This document shows positions 32,605-61,013 of a stretch of 64,000 nucleotides of DNA, one piece after another (the stretch's first letter is position 1; each line of letters starts with the position of its first letter). The notes beneath the pieces were generated by a model, which was not told the DNA's origin, made no database searches, and saw only the letters and a program-made list of their open reading frames with translations. The stretch covers positions 19,102-83,101 of the forward strand of contig JASAMV010000800.1 of the NCBI GenBank assembly GCA_030248065.1, written 5' to 3'. This stretch comes from Rhynchonema sp. JSB1_4 (lineage: Eukaryota > Nematoda > Chromadorea > Monhysterida > Xyalidae). Position numbers and translations under genes: made by a program.

Positions 32605-35600
32605 CAAAATACAACGGGTACACTTAATTACCCGCCGGAACTACGCTGAGCTCGAATCAAAGAACATTGTCTCCAGTTTCAGTAACGAACCGGCAGTGCT
32701 ATGGGGCCATGGACTGACAGAGTGCAGTTGCAGCTGGAAAAAGCGTTTTTCCTGAGAAAAACGAAAAAGACCGTTTTTTTTCAGGGGCCAAAATAACTAA
32801 CCGATATTTTTCCGAGCACGAAAAAGGGAAAGTCGCCACGCGAGGTCAGCATTTCAAATCGTGCAAAAACACCATTTTTATGTGTTTTGGACGACTTGTC
32901 CAGCATGACTTCTCCTCATGAAGCAATATTATGTCACAGTGTGCCCAAATACGCCCCATTTGAACGTGCGACCAATTTTTGGATTGAAAAAATATGGAAA
33001 AATTGGTTTTTTTCAAAGAAAACCGTGGTTTTCCAGAAAGAAATACTTTTCGGGAAAATCTGTGGCATTATGACAGTGTCATATAGCTGCAGATTTATGA
33101 CAGAGTGCGTGCGAGTAGTAAGGGGACATGCTGGCATCTTTATTTTTCGTAAAAATACGGTTTTCTTCTTAAAAAAACATTTTTTTCAATATCTTTGGAG
33201 GGAAACTCGAAAAAATATGACGATTTTAGATCTTGTAGGTCCATGCAGGCGAGTTGTTTCTCGAAGAGTACTGAACCTTCCGGGAACGTGTGTTTTATAA
33301 GCTTTTTTTGTCGTTCAATTTTGGTCCTTGAGCTATTTTTTCCCCAATATCGAAGGACTCTTCGTTTTTTGCATTTCAATTTTTTGGCAAAATCAAAATA
33401 AAGTACCGATATTTTTTCGCAAAACCCGATAAAGTACCAACGGAAAAGTATTTAGAAAGATATTCGGATCTTGATAAAAACCCGAATGAAAGTTTTTTCG
33501 TCTGCAAAAGATCAGCACAGACAATAGTTGCCACTGCTAGTTTACTGTTTTTAGAATACTGCTGAAATATTTTTACTGACATTTTTCCGGACGTTTTTTA
33601 CACATATTTATCTTGGCGTTCCGACCAATTTGATGACTTCAGAAAATTAAAACTTGAAAGTTGGCGAAGGTGGGAAGTTTGTGCAACGGAAGAACTTGAT
33701 TTTTCACCAACAATAAAACAACCGTACTTTATGACAGTATAATCGAGACCGATTCGTTTCCGTTGGTTTCGTCAGGACGTTTAAAAAACTTAACAGTAAT
33801 TGCCTGTACATACATAAATTCGCAGCTATTATTCGAGGCCATACAGTTTATTGCACATTGGTGGGTGGTTATCGTGTTGCTGCGAGCATTCAGTTGCAAA
33901 ACGAGGATGCGATCGGGCTGTTCTTCGATAGTTTTGCGAACCGATGTGCTGCGAGGGACGACAATGTCATCATCATCAACATTAAGTTTCCACAGCAGTA
34001 TGACCCCATCTAATCTCAGTCACGGAATTGTCGTGTTGTTGTTGTCGTGTCTTGTTGATTGCCTGTCCTCGTTCTCGATGCCACTCGGTGTTTCGTATGA
34101 TGGATTGAATGACACTCATCAGCTCAAATTTTGCCATTAGTCGCTGGTTCCTTGATATCTCCACTTCCTTCACATCACAGCTGTACATGTGCTCCACTCT
34201 CATGTGGATGCTTAATTGGACTACTTTCCATTGTTGTGTGCAGTCGAACGGAAATTGTACTCTTGGGGTGAACTTGAGACCATGAGCACAACAGAACTGT
34301 TGACTTGTTGCTGGACGAAAGTCCATGTGTGGCTATGTGCCAGTGTTGCTTTTGTGAATGTGAACCAGTCACTAGAAATGGACCGCGCTATGTCATAACC
34401 ATTGGCGCAGACTTCTATCGAGCGAAAGTTACATAACCAGGTCGTTTGTTGTGGAAGATGCAACTCAACACAGTGAGACCACTGCACAATTTTAAAAACA
34501 CACACGATGGTCGGCCAGGTTTACTTTGTGCTGTGGTGTTCACGTGTATATCTTTGCAACGCCCCTGTCGGCCTGGTGGCAAAGCACAGCGCTAGTGCCG
34601 GTTTCAATTTTTGGTCACGTTGTGTGCAGCACATGTGCGCGCGCAATCTCGCCACCAGCGTTTTGTGTGTGTTTGCAGTTGCACGCACCTGCAGCGCTGC
34701 CTATTCTTGGCTAACCGTCGACTTCATGGTTACCTACCCACACTACACACGCTGTGGGTATGTATTCCTCAAAATCTGCTCAAACCATACCCACGTGTTG
34801 TGCAGCATGTGTACAGTAATGCTCCAGCCGGCCAATGAATGGGTGTATGTGCACGCTTTATAAAAAAATTAACCAGTGTCCTTGTGGAGCGTCGCCGACT
34901 CTACACTTGCGCTGAAATATAGTTCATGGGTTACACACGGTTCGGTTGATGCGTCAAGCGGTGTACAGGTACACATGCAACGTGTTGTTGCTGTGACGTG
35001 CGTTCGTGTCGTTCCACTGCTGTTGGTGTTGACTTGACGACGCCATTACTTACTTTCCCTGGCCAGCCTGGTTGTCTGCCTTCCCCTGTCCGCTGCTGGC
35101 TTGTTGTGTATTTATATATTTGAAAATGCTTGGCATTGGCATTGGTTTCGCGCCGCGCTTGACGATCGGCCGCTTTTGACACGCCGTACTTCACACTTGT
35201 ATGTCTTTTATGACTGGTGAGCGTCTGAACGTGTTAATATTTATGGCAGTAATCTCGACTGTGTTTATGTTCAGGCCTCTCTGTTGCCGTGTCTGGTATG
35301 CGGGCTCGCAAATTGGTATTCGTATTCAAATGGCTGCTTATACTGTATTTGATATGAACACCAGCCGTTCTGCACAAGTGGTTAATTTTAATTAACTCTG
35401 TTCGTTTTCAAGCTGTTGCATTTGTCTTGCTTGAGTCCGGCACGTCATGAATGCATGTAAATCTGCATGAAATTATGCACTATTATACGTTCATCGGTGT
35501 GCGTCAGAATTGCGCCTACGTTCAGTTCAGTGGTGGTGGTGGTTTATCAAAAACCAAGCCAGCAGGACCAGGAGTTGCTGGGCTTCTCTCCTATCTTTGC

Positions 35601-38600
35601 GTAATACTAACTCTGATCCCGTTATTTTATGTTCTAAACATGCCAGTTCACATTACGTGGTCCTTCCGTATTTGACGAGGTGCGCATTCGTGCCATTATT
35701 TGGACCTGAATCCGACATGGTGGGTCTGTCAATATGTGTGGCTAACTCCAAGCAATTCGCTTGTATGACGCCTGGTGGTCTAGCTGACAGCTCGGGTGGC
35801 CGTGCTGTACGCGCTCGGCCGTATTTGGTCTGACAGATATTATATGACTGGTGGTGGCCGCTCGACAAAAGTGTTCGCATTTCGGATAATTCTCTTAGTC
35901 AGGCGCGCTAACCTAACCGACACCAAGTGGCGTTTGTGTGCTTGATATACCGTAATCTGGCGCTGGGAAAGTTGGCTAATCTGGTCGGTAAGAGCGCCAT
36001 AGTGCCGTTGCCGACACTCATTAGAGTACTCGTGCAGGTCCTAACACCACACCGACTCATGTCAGGTCCGCGGGCCGAAGTCCAGCCCAGACCATTATAT
36101 CGCAAGTTTAAGAAGCGTCATTATCTGGTTGGATTCCATTTGCGGACACATCGCTTGGCTCTATGGAGTGCACTTTGCGCGCGCATGCGTCCAGCTGCAT
36201 TCAGCTGAAAGAGCGAGATAGAACCACGGTTCTTTTATTTCTCCTCTCATTTGAGTTGACGAGACAGTTTCTTCCGGGCGCTCTCACATTGCTGACAAGT
36301 ATACTGCAACCCGCATCAAGTGTGGTATGATGGTATGGCAGGCACACATATGCATGAATCTGGAGGAGCCACATGCTGTTTTATTCGCCTAAGACTATGG
36401 AGTCCGGAGTTTGTAAGCCGGGCTGGTGTATGTGACCAGAACATGTCCTGTCGAGTTCATATAAGCGGCCGTGACACACAGTGCGACGAGGTCTTCGCGT
36501 TCATACTGGTGTATTCATATTGTGGCGTGAGAGACAGAGAGCTGCGCCACTTTCGCTTTTGGCTGGCATTGGCAGCTCATGCATGCACATGCGCACGCCT
36601 GGTACAGCTAGCGGCAGTATACGGTAACTAACAGCGCAAGAGCAACGTAGCAGTTTAGCGACCGCGGAGACAAGCGCGCGCGTGCAGCGGCCACGAAAAC
36701 ACCGGGCGGCATCTTTCGTAGTCCAGAGCCCACTAAGATGTACACCTCTGCTCTTACCTCACTCTGTATGGCTAGGTACATTTAGGTGCGATCACACATG
36801 TGTACATGCACATCATGTATGCGCGCGCGCGTGTGTGTTGGTGTTGATTGTGTTTGACCGGGTGGCGTGCGCCCAACTGAAACCGATAGACCGGATATCC
36901 ATCCTTTTCATGTGGCTCGTCGTCCGTCGCTTGTCGCTTGAACAAAATGGAGCTTCGGTAGCGGCTCTTTCTAATTAGTGGTTGGTATAGATCCGCTTGC
37001 TTGCTGCCGACACTCGCGTCAATGTACGGTACGTGGGTACATATGCCTGTCGTGTCGCACTGGCTAACCACCCACCACCGTTGTGGTTTGGGTACGTGTG
37101 GCATGTATGGCAGCAATATTGTGTGTACCACCTCTTTTTGATAATATATACGGGTTCAGTGCTCCCAGAGAGTTTCAGCTTGGCTGCCCGGCTGCTGGCG
37201 TCGCTTCTTCTCACACTTAAATGCAAACGGGGGTATAATGCAGCATGTGGATGCGTGTCCGCTCGGTAGCCGGTAATCTGCGGCTCCCTTGCGAACCAGC
37301 GCTAACTGAGATTGATGGCCTGCGACCAGGTGCACGTGGTGTACGTAGGGTGTCATGTTTGACACTTGCACGCACATTTGCTGCCGCCACTATAATGGTT
37401 AGGCCCAATGCGTTTTGCGTCTATTTGATGACTGACTACGGTATGTATTCGTGGCTGTGCCCACCCAGACATTTGGTGTGGTATTAGTATTTAGTTTTAT
37501 GCCATTGACCCTGTGCCGTTTAGGTTATGTTTGACGCATCTGTGAGTGACTAACTGGGTAGTTTTGGGGTGAAAAGTTTTGAGCGTCACTTGTTCACGGA
37601 CGCCAAACAAAGGGCGACGTGTACCACATACCTCCTTCAAGTAGTTGGTGTCGCTGTCAGCTACCTAGTTAGCAGTTTGTGTGCACCGACATTGTTATGT
37701 GTCTAGCACCAGCCCAAAACTGGACGACAGGCAGCCGTACGGGTGTCTGCCAAATTTTGATGGCTCTCATTGGATTAAATTACGTCGTGTCTTTGCTTTG
37801 CTTGCGTCGTCTTGTGTGGCACCACAACAACGGTAGAAAAAGCTGAACGGTCGGTCGGTCGCAGTAATATGCGGGTGTGGTGAAAGAGCAAAGATGCTGG
37901 CTGACAGCTACTTCGCGCTCTGTGGTTGGCCAAAGTCGCGCCTTGCGGTTGGTATTACCACCGGTCTGATGTGCACGCTGGCAAAGTGCATCTGCATACA
38001 TACCTATACCTTGTGGCACCCAAAGAAGACTTGTCGTCGACGTCGCGTTGCTGGTGGCGTTTTCACGTCATTGGTATAACCGGAGACGACACACATTTCT
38101 GTGAGTAGTTGATGTATGTGCGGCTACATGGAAGTGCTGTCGGAGCCATGGATGATGTGAGGTGCATAGCGCAACTTGTTGGCAGCGTACTGACGCTGGC
38201 GCTGCGACTTTGCTCGCTTATGGGGCGCCCACTGCCAATGTCGGTGATTTTGTGGTCCTTAGCAGCGCTGGTACCGGCACGTCTGGGCATCCGACTGGCC
38301 TCTAACTGCCGGTGTCTGTCCGTGTATGTGTTTTCATGATTGAAGTTACGACGGAACGAAATGGCGCTGTTCAAATTTTGATTTGGTAACGCAATAGCGC
38401 CTCACTCAGCCGAAACCCGCACTGGCGCATGCTCTCTCCAAGCTTTGACTTCATTTGTTGTTTACCGGGTTATAGTGAGCTCAAACCCACGGGGTTCAAT
38501 TAGTACGTGTGAGAAGCTGGTTGCTTTCGTGGCCACTGCTGACGCCAACCATAATAGCAAGTTCAAGTTCGTATTTCTTGGTTTCCTGTTAAACTTTTGA

Positions 38601-40360
38601 ATATGGTCTCTAATTAGCCGCGTAGAGCAGTGTGGAGGTGGCCAGTGGTACCAGTGGAGCCCTTATCATGTTTCCACAGGCTCAGCCTGGTTGGTGCGGT
38701 GCAGTTAGTTGCGCTGCGGTTTCGGTTACACATCAGTTCTTGGTTTTGACGGTCTTTCTGGTTGGCGTGTCTGTTAGACGATGCTTGTTATATGATGTGG
38801 AGTTTTCAGTGAAAGGCAACCAAAATTACCGCGACCTAACGCATATGCATTCATACGAAGCAACAGGTAATTTGACTCCCGTTGTTTGGCGCGCGCCGGT
38901 TGCTCGCTGTTACCGAAGCTTGACTGGTTGCTGCTGTAATATACCAACACCAGGCTGTGCTTGTTGGCCGACACCCGTTTATGTTCGAAGTTTAGTGGCC
39001 TCTTTGGCTTTCCCGATTTTCTTTCTTGTCATACATAACGTACCAGTGCGCACGACCGAACTTTTCTGCGCAAAAAATCTGGTTTCTCATTCACCCACCC
39101 GGTGACCTAATGGAGCTGCTCTAAGTGCACTGACTAATTATCAACATTGGCTGGTTGGTAACCTGACGCGCCCGGTGTGGCAGCAGGTCATCATAATACC
39201 CAAGCCAACTCATTTAATCTTTCGTGCGCGAAACCATCCAGATGCATTGCCTAGGACGGCCATGTGATGGCTGACTGAGTGAACAGATATAGAATGCTTG
39301 TTAGGAGCAGCAGCAGCAGCCAGCTTTATTGGTATCGAGTTAAGCGGACCGGTGTCTCGGAAGAGGGTACTACATGTAGGTGTTTCATACGCGGCCGAGT
39401 AATAATAATTAGTGCGTTTGGCTGCGGGCTACGAAATACGGTGCCCAGCAGCCAGCAACCAACCATGAGCGGCTGACTGGCTTCTCCTAAGCATCATTAC
39501 CATCATTATTGCATAGAAACGCTCGTGCGTCTGGGAGCACGCATACGTACGCACACAGGTACGGTATGCGACCGATCGGTGCCTTAGTTATTACGGACTG
39601 GAATATATGGGTTGGTTAACCAAATGCCGTTGTGTCAGTCTACTTGATTAAATGGAGCTGCGCGACCACAACAACAGCAAGAAGACGGCTGTTGGCTAGA
39701 TAGAGTTAGCAGAGCGCGCGCACAGCTCCTCTAATTAAATACGATGTTGGCCTGTCCTGGTCTCTGTGGCATCGTGGCATATACAGGTTGCTATACGGCA
39801 TCCGCTACCTGTTTGTCGTGGTCGCACCCTACCTGGCGGCTGGCTCCGTTGTTATGTAACCGCTAAGCGCGCACAAAGTCGCTGTCTTTGTTAGCTGGCT
39901 GCATCTCGCGTGGAGCTGGAGCTGTTAGGCGAGGTTCATTTTTGTGCCTATTCGCACCTTATCACGCGCCAAGCTCACAATACCGGCATCGACTGGCTCT
40001 TTTGTGTGTCGCGCACCGGCCCGTTTTCATTATTATTATTGAGCGAGCTGGAATATAATTACATTGGACTTTGCGCACCGTGCTTCGTCTTACCTGGTCG
40101 CTCGCTTTTGGACCGTACATGTTGCGCCGCTGTGTGCGACATCTGTGCAGACGTGCGGATACGTTGTTTATCTGGTAAACCTTTAACTCCAACTCATGGA
40201 GTTAACTCAGAGTCATGGAGTCCAACTCCTCTCTCAGGCTTCGTCTCTCGACTAATTGGCGTTGGCTTTTGTGGCAGGCAGTCATGGGGTCTTTGGCAGC
40301 GCTTCTTTGCTGAAAACTGTCAGATAATTAACCGGTACTGCCACATTGATTTTTATTACA
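32605..40360. other. Intergenic / upstream region of ctbp-1, no gene seen
   Basis: 32700-33700 has poly-A/T blocks of the CCGTTTTTTTC type. From about 34.5 kb the base texture changes to TG/CA steps, CpG clusters and few A/T runs, and this continues across the ctbp-1 first exon to about 45.3 kb. Despite several open frames of 60-160 codons, none shows family motifs or splice structure. It is best read as the ctbp-1 regulatory region. Confidence 0.5.
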
Positions 40361-40418
40361 GAGTCATTACTTACTCCCAATTTCCCGTTCTGATCGTTAA
40401 TTCGAACGTTTGGCCAAA
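40361..40418 (+). promoter_or_regulatory. ctbp-1: 5' UTR after a strong acceptor, ctbp-1
   Basis: TTTTTATTACAG ends at 40361, 57 bp before the ATG at 40419. This is a good spliced-leader or cis acceptor and marks the start of the ctbp-1 message or its second exon. Confidence 0.45.
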
Positions 40419-55272
<14,854 letters not shown>

Positions 55273-57359
55273 GGGCACACGCACCTGAGTGGTGATGTTT
55301 GATTATTGGGGGTAGACAGTCTGAGTTCGGTATGGTGAATGTTGTTAGTGATACCAGTTGTGCGTGAAGGGAACGCTCGAGCGAGAACGTCTTTCACCTG
55401 TCACGTTCATTATACGGAAGTTGGACTGTATATAGCATACCAGTTAGGTGCATGCGTGTGCCAATGTCTAGATTCCCACACAAGTATATACTTCAGTCCA
55501 TTTATACTCTTGTTGTATTTGCGAATTTGTGTATTCCGTCGGCCCAAATTGTTCTGCTGCAGCAGCCCATATACACACATACGACCGTGACCCACTCGGT
55601 GTTTTGATGTTACATTATCGATTGTATTGTTGTCTTGAAATAATCATTATTTTGTTTGTCGAAATTTGCAAAATTCCGAAAAATTCCAAATCTGAATTTT
55701 TATCTTCTATGTATGTGTTGTTTGCGTATTTTTTGCCGCCGGCATACGGCTCGCTGTGTTTTGCGCTTAGTTTCTGAATATGTGAAACTTTTGGAGCAGG
55801 CAATAAGCGAAAATTTGACGTTTGAAAAACATAGTACAGGATACTGTTTATATTTTATTGATGCTTTGGCTGATTCTTGTCTTGTTTTTACACAAAAATT
55901 CTCTCGTTTTCTCCGGTTGCCCGTATCTTATTCAATTCGTTATTTTTTGGATTGAGTTTGGTGTTTGCCACGTCTCTTGTCGCTAAAAACAGTCGCTAAC
56001 GGTTTGGTGTGTTTTATTTTCTCGAATGGAAGTTCTTCTTTCTTCTGTTTTATTTTCTCGAATGGAAGTTCTTCTATCTTATCATCTCACCTGTTTGTTT
56101 ACATCAGACTGATTCTAGCTATAGATATACGAAAATATAGTCCGATTTCTTTACATGCTCCTTTTTTTCGAGTATTATTTTCGCACGAACATCTTTTGCT
56201 CTGCTCTGGAACCCGCTCATAATTCTTGACATTGTTTAGTTGCTCTCAAAGCGAAATAATAATGATGACTTGTTATTATATTGATTCTATGGTGGCGTTT
56301 CGTGCGTTTGTATTGGTTACAGATAGTATATTCTGGCGCACTTGGTGTCAAGTTGCGCATTTTTGTTCAGTTTTTTTTTCTTTAATTTCTCATATCATTG
56401 TGGCGCAAAGTTTTTCTGGCAAAGACCTAAACTGCAAAGTGAGTCTCTAAAATGTTTGCAATTCAATTGTGTGTGTTTTTGATGTCACATTATTTCACAC
56501 AACAACACATTTCTTACACATTTTCGATGCAAATTATCGTGTTGATGTTTGTTGTTTTCGTCCCTGTGTTTTGTTTGTTTGTGGTATGTTCCAACGCCGA
56601 AACGGTTCTATCTTTGGGTTTTTGTCATTATTTTTATGGTTTTAGTGAACTTTTGATTTATTAATTTTTTTATTTTACTCTCGTTTTCTTCACACAAGAA
56701 CATGATGCTCGTAATTTTGCAGGTTTCCGATGATAATTTGAGTGTTTTTACACATTTTGTGCGTTTTACTTGTTTCTCTGAGTTATTATTTTGAGTTTAT
56801 CACTTTTCTCACACCGTATTACTTTTTACAATGATGTTTTGATAATTATTAATTATGTCTTTATAATTATATTTAAAGTATTTGTGTTTACTTAGTATCT
56901 GAATACCGTTCATCTAACGTAATAATGAAACGGAACAAAAAGTGCGAGTTTGATTTCTTTAGCTGAGGCAAAATAAGAAAAACTGGCAATTGATTTAACG
57001 ATTTTCCTAAGAACTAAATTCACACAATGAGTTTATTGAAGCCCAAAATTACGCACATACCACATGAACACTCTGGGCTCTTAACCCCAGGCTTATAGTA
57101 CTGTCGTCAACAACTCGCTTGCGTAATTTCTCGCGCTCACGCGTATGTCTGCTTGAGTTGACGACTGTGTCATTAGCCGGCACCTATTGTATTTATCACA
57201 CGCAACACTTGGCATCCAAGCGACCAAATCTTGGTTTCTTGGAGACACAAACTGTGGCAACCTAAATAAAAGCGACGTCAGAAAGTTCTAGCACCCAGCA
57301 TCAGTTCAAGCTAAAAGCAGCCACGGGAGAAATTTATACAACTCCTAAAATTACCTACC
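55273..57359. other. ctbp-1 3' UTR and AT-rich intergenic DNA
   Basis: T-rich sequence with no convincing open frame. A direct repeat of 29 bp with 6-bp spacing lies at 56011-56074 (unit GTTTTATTTTCTCGAATGGA then AGTTCTTCT). The promoter of the first Ly6-like gene must lie near 57.2 kb. Confidence 0.5.
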
Positions 57360-58896
57360 ATGTATCGCTGCAAAACTGTCACGGTGTTGGTTGGCCTGTG
57401 CATGATCTCGCAAGGTGGGCGTGGAGTCGGAATTAGCAAGCTGCTCGTTTCATTTTTTGATAATTTTGCAATTAAATTGATTGTGTGGTATTAGGGACCA
57501 AATGCACCAATTCTATTGATACACTCATTGTGTTACATGCAATTTGTGAAACATTTGCGAGAGCGCGTGCTCAATCCACAACATTCTCAGGTCTGGCCAT
57601 CAGCTGTTACACGTGTCAAGTCACGACGGAAGCCGCGCAGGTATGGAGAGAGACGATTACATAAAACCATCAGTTATTGGCTTTCATACATAAAACCATC
57701 AGTTATTGGCTTTCATACTCTCTCAACCAACAAGTCAAACATCACAGTTGATAAATGTGCACACTTTCCATTTGAGGGAACGTGCAGTCAGGACACGCAA
57801 AGTTGTTCGACTGTGAGCGACGGGGGAACCAATCAAACAGCGCAGGCGTGCTTCAAGATGAGCGCAAGGGAAAAGACAAGTTTGTGTGCGAGTAAATTGT
57901 TCGATCGTTAACGCAAATCGTCAACAATGGTCATCAACTCAGCCAGGCCAAAGCAGCCCTGATTGCGCGCGAGGAATGATCTGCATGACATTGGGCTGGT
58001 TGACGACCACCCTTGATGATGTCCGTTGACCAACATGAATATAAGCCGTCCATGGGTGGAATTTTCGAAACGGTGTAAAGGTCAGTTGGGCGTAAAGGTC
58101 GGTGTAAAGTTCGGTCGAAAGCTCGGTCGGCGTAGCTCGGTGTAAACGTGAAACATTGCCTGTTATTAACGTGCAATGTTTCAAGTTTACACCGAGGTCT
58201 AGCACACTGAGCTGTCGACCGAGCTTTCCACCGACCTTTACATCCAACTGACCTTTTCGCCGTTTCGAAAATATCACCCCATGTGTGTGGTTATAATTTT
58301 TAAGTATGCAACAGGCGCTGATTATGATTTTCCAGGCGGCATCTTCTTTGCGTACTACGATTGTTACCCGATGGCCGCTGGTGACGAATGTTCGGACCCG
58401 CCGGCCGCATTCAGTGAGGTTCGTTTAATTTTCTCATTGCAAACTGAAACTGCGATTCTGAACAGAGAGAATCTTTTGGACGCAACAAGCCCAAACTGTA
58501 CTGCATTTGAGGGCACTTTTCTTTCGCACATCAAGAATACAACCCCTCATCCGGGCTTATAATAATGTTGTCAGCGCAACTGCCCGTGTTTCGTGCAAAC
58601 CCAGCAGAACATCTGCTGTCAGCAACGGACCGGCTTTGATCCCGAAATGTTGGACAGCACCCTGTATTCATTTCTTCGGGCTCAATTATTGTGTGTGCTG
58701 CTGCCGCAACGTGTTTTGCAAAGCAGACCAAAAAGGCCGACTGCGTTTGTACGTTTTTCAGGCCGGCATGGACAGCTATGAAGACGTGAAATTCTGCACG
58801 TGCGCAACGGATTACTGTAATGCAGCTGGGACGAACCAGGCTACGGTAGTTGGGATACTGATTGGATGTATGGCTGCGATGGTGAAATATATGTAA
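57360..58896 (+). CDS. Ly6/uPAR-type (ODR-2/HOT-like) membrane-anchored protein 1
   Basis: Exons: 57360-57414, 57591-57640, 57735-57879, 58336-58418, 58762-58896; 155 aa. Signal peptide from MYRCKTVTVLVGLCM. The mature protein begins ISCYTCQVTT, the standard Ly6 opening, and continues through KCAHFPFEGTC, SCSTVSDGG, ACFKMSA, YYDCYP and DECSDPP. It ends with the CTCATDYCN box and then a hydrophobic C-terminus (VVGILIGCMAAM), suitable for a GPI anchor or a membrane helix. The acceptor of exon 3 (AAG at 57734) is weak, but the alternative CAG at 57747 breaks phase. Intron 3 carries copy 2 of the palindromic MITE and intron 2 a 29-bp duplication. Family members act at neuronal surfaces in C. elegans; here that is inference. 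Confidence 0.82.
57661..57718. repeat. Exact 29-bp tandem duplication
   Basis: Two adjacent identical copies of a 29-bp unit starting ATAAAACCATCAGTTATTGG, inside intron 2 of the first Ly6-like gene. Being identical, they look recent. Confidence 0.95.
58051..58282. mobile_element. Palindromic MITE, copy 2 (TSD CAT)
   Basis: Element 58054-58279 is nearly identical to the copy at 5232-5457, with the same GGGTGGAATTTTCGAAACGG end and hairpin interior. It is flanked by CAT on both sides. The different three-base flanks in the two copies show that the duplication is 3 bp and not part of the element. Confidence 0.85.
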
Positions 58897-59133
58897 TATG
58901 TGATGTTTCAAATGCAAGCATGGGAAGTGTATGCATGCAGTTTGCATTTCCTAGATTTTTATCAAGTGTGTAGCAAATATTTATTTACTGTACTTTTTGT
59001 GATTCACAGGTCTTCAAAAATGAGCTGCACACAATTAACAGACAGTTCAGTATCCGTATCAATATCTGCCAGATGTTCTACCTATAGGTACATATTCGCC
59101 TTACGTCTTTGCCTCCCTTGACGACTATACGTC

Positions 59134-59139
59134 AATAAA
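59134..59139 (+). terminator. Poly(A) signal AATAAA of Ly6-like gene 1
   Basis: A canonical hexamer about 240 bp after the stop codon. Confidence 0.45.
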
Positions 59140-59541
59140 TATGCGAAAACTTGCATACTTCGAAAAACGGTTTTTTTAAGTTTCACTGTGCTTGTTTCCC
59201 ACTTAAGAATAGCACAATGCAATTTGAGCACAAAACGCTAACCTACAGCTACATGATGTCATGCACCCACGCCCCGTATCATTATGACCGTCGTTAGGAC
59301 GCTCGCATTTTACCATATTGTCCTGTCAGTGAAACAAAGGTGATACCCTTTTGTAATCAGAGGACGCCATGGATACCGGTATAATGCAGTCCAAACAGAA
59401 AAATCTTTGTTCGGCAACTCGGCTTTGTGGATAGTGGAGCACATAATTTTGGAGAGGTCTGGAGACACAGATACACACATTTTCGACATTTTTTTGCATT
59501 TTTCTTGTCATACTTTCTTCGCTCGTTCTGACCGATAGGCG

Positions 59542-60500
59542 ATGCGTTCGTTTCTGATTGCCGTGACGATTGCGACGGTGTGCGCGCTCATGGTGCACAA
59601 AGGTCAGTGCGGTTGGGTTTCTTAACGGCGAAGATTATTTTTCGAAAGGTGCCCATGGGCGCTTGTACAGTATTTATAAGCACATTAGGCATGTGAAGGT
59701 TGTTTACATATTTATATGTTACATGCCGATGTATAACAACAAGAACAATCAGGAAATACATATATCCTGTTAGTTCAATGTGAGAAACTTCAAACTGAAG
59801 GAAATGCTCATAGAAGCGGCGGGCAATTTCTATGTTTCCTTGAAACAGAAAAGTTCGGTTTCAGAAGCATTCAATTCGCATTTCAGCATCGGCCGTTGAC
59901 TGTTTCGAGTGCATGATCCTGGGTGAGGGCAATCAAGGCACATGCAATCAAACGCAGAAATGCTCAAACGCCACTGGGTCGTGCTACAAGCTAAGCGCCT
60001 TGCACAAAACAAGTGCGTTTTATTATGTCTTTATCTGAACGTGTAAACGAAGAGTCAGTCTTTCAAATTATATATTTTTTCAGCCGATATCTTCTTCGCC
60101 GTCTATTCGTGTTGGCCAGTCGCGGTCAGTGAAGACAAATGTGAGGATCCGCCTCCAGAATTCATCGCCGGATACGAGGTCAGGATTTAGGGTGCTCGGT
60201 TTTGTTCTGACTGACTGACGTTTGAAATTGTGAGCATCTTTTTTGGTTTCTGTTGAGTTTGGTGTGACAAATCGTGCCCTTGGCAGCGTGACATCTTGCC
60301 TGTTATTTTCTCGACCGAAATCCGACAAACCGCAATTTCACTTTCAGGAGGAGGAAGGCGCCGGTTCCTACAAAGAACTCGACGACGTTCAGTTCTGCGT
60401 GTGTCAGGGCAATTTTTGTAACGGCGCAATCGGCCATCATGCTACAAAATGGATGGTTGCCATCGCGCTTGGCTTGCTGGCCGCTTGGAAAGTCGTGTAA
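59542..60500 (+). CDS. Ly6/uPAR-type (ODR-2/HOT-like) membrane-anchored protein 2
   Basis: Exons: 59542-59602, 59887-60012, 60084-60178, 60348-60500; 144 aa in continuous phase. Signal peptide MRSFLIAVTIATVCALM. The mature part starts VDCFECMIL, then KCSNATGSCYKLS, the shared block DIFFAVYSCWP (compare GIFFAYYDCYP in protein 1), KCEDPPPEF, and the closing FCVCQGNFCNG box. The C-terminus is hydrophobic (WMVAIALGLLAAW), consistent with GPI or membrane anchoring. Exon boundaries at the equivalent of the FFA and final CxC exons match protein 1, so the two are tandem paralogues. Role by analogy with ODR-2/HOT proteins: cell-surface modulation in neurons, not shown here. Confidence 0.88.
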
Positions 60501-60656
60501 AAGTTGTGACATGTTATGGGTAGAATTAAATTGAACATACTGTATGTATTTCCACCTGACATTTTCAACGTCTTTTTATGACCCGTCAACGTTCGTCGTT
60601 TCTAGGTATAGGTTAAATTTGGATTCAGCTTCTAGGATTTTCAAGATTTTCATGGG

Positions 60657-60662
60657 AATAAA
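60657..60662 (+). terminator. Poly(A) signal AATAAA of Ly6-like gene 2
   Basis: A canonical hexamer about 155 bp after the stop codon. Confidence 0.5.
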
Positions 60663-60876
60663 CTATTTGTAAATGATGAGCTGTCACTCATACAGCGTTT
60701 GCAGGCCGATTATAATTTATCCTTGATTGACTGACACAAATACGTACCGAGCTTACATACATACATACTACTTCACTTCTTTCCCTTCATTTCTCAATAT
60801 TCAGATTCTTGTGCCTTCAACTGCTTCCTCGATGAATAAAAAAGTATCTCGGCGTTCAACCCTGATTTTCAACGCT

Positions 60877-60882
60877 TTTATT
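60877..60882 (-). terminator. Poly(A) signal of the six-cysteine-repeat gene
   Basis: TTTATT on the plus strand, AATAAA on the coding strand, about 130 bp after the stop at 61014. Confidence 0.5.
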
Positions 60883-61013
60883 CTGTACCAAAAGTGTCAC
60901 AAGTCACGTCACGGTCACGATATTGATAACCTTCTGTATCTCCTTTTGCACATCTCAATCAAAAAAAGAGAAATATAATCTATAACATCATCTGTCCAGC
61001 TTCTCAGCTCGCC

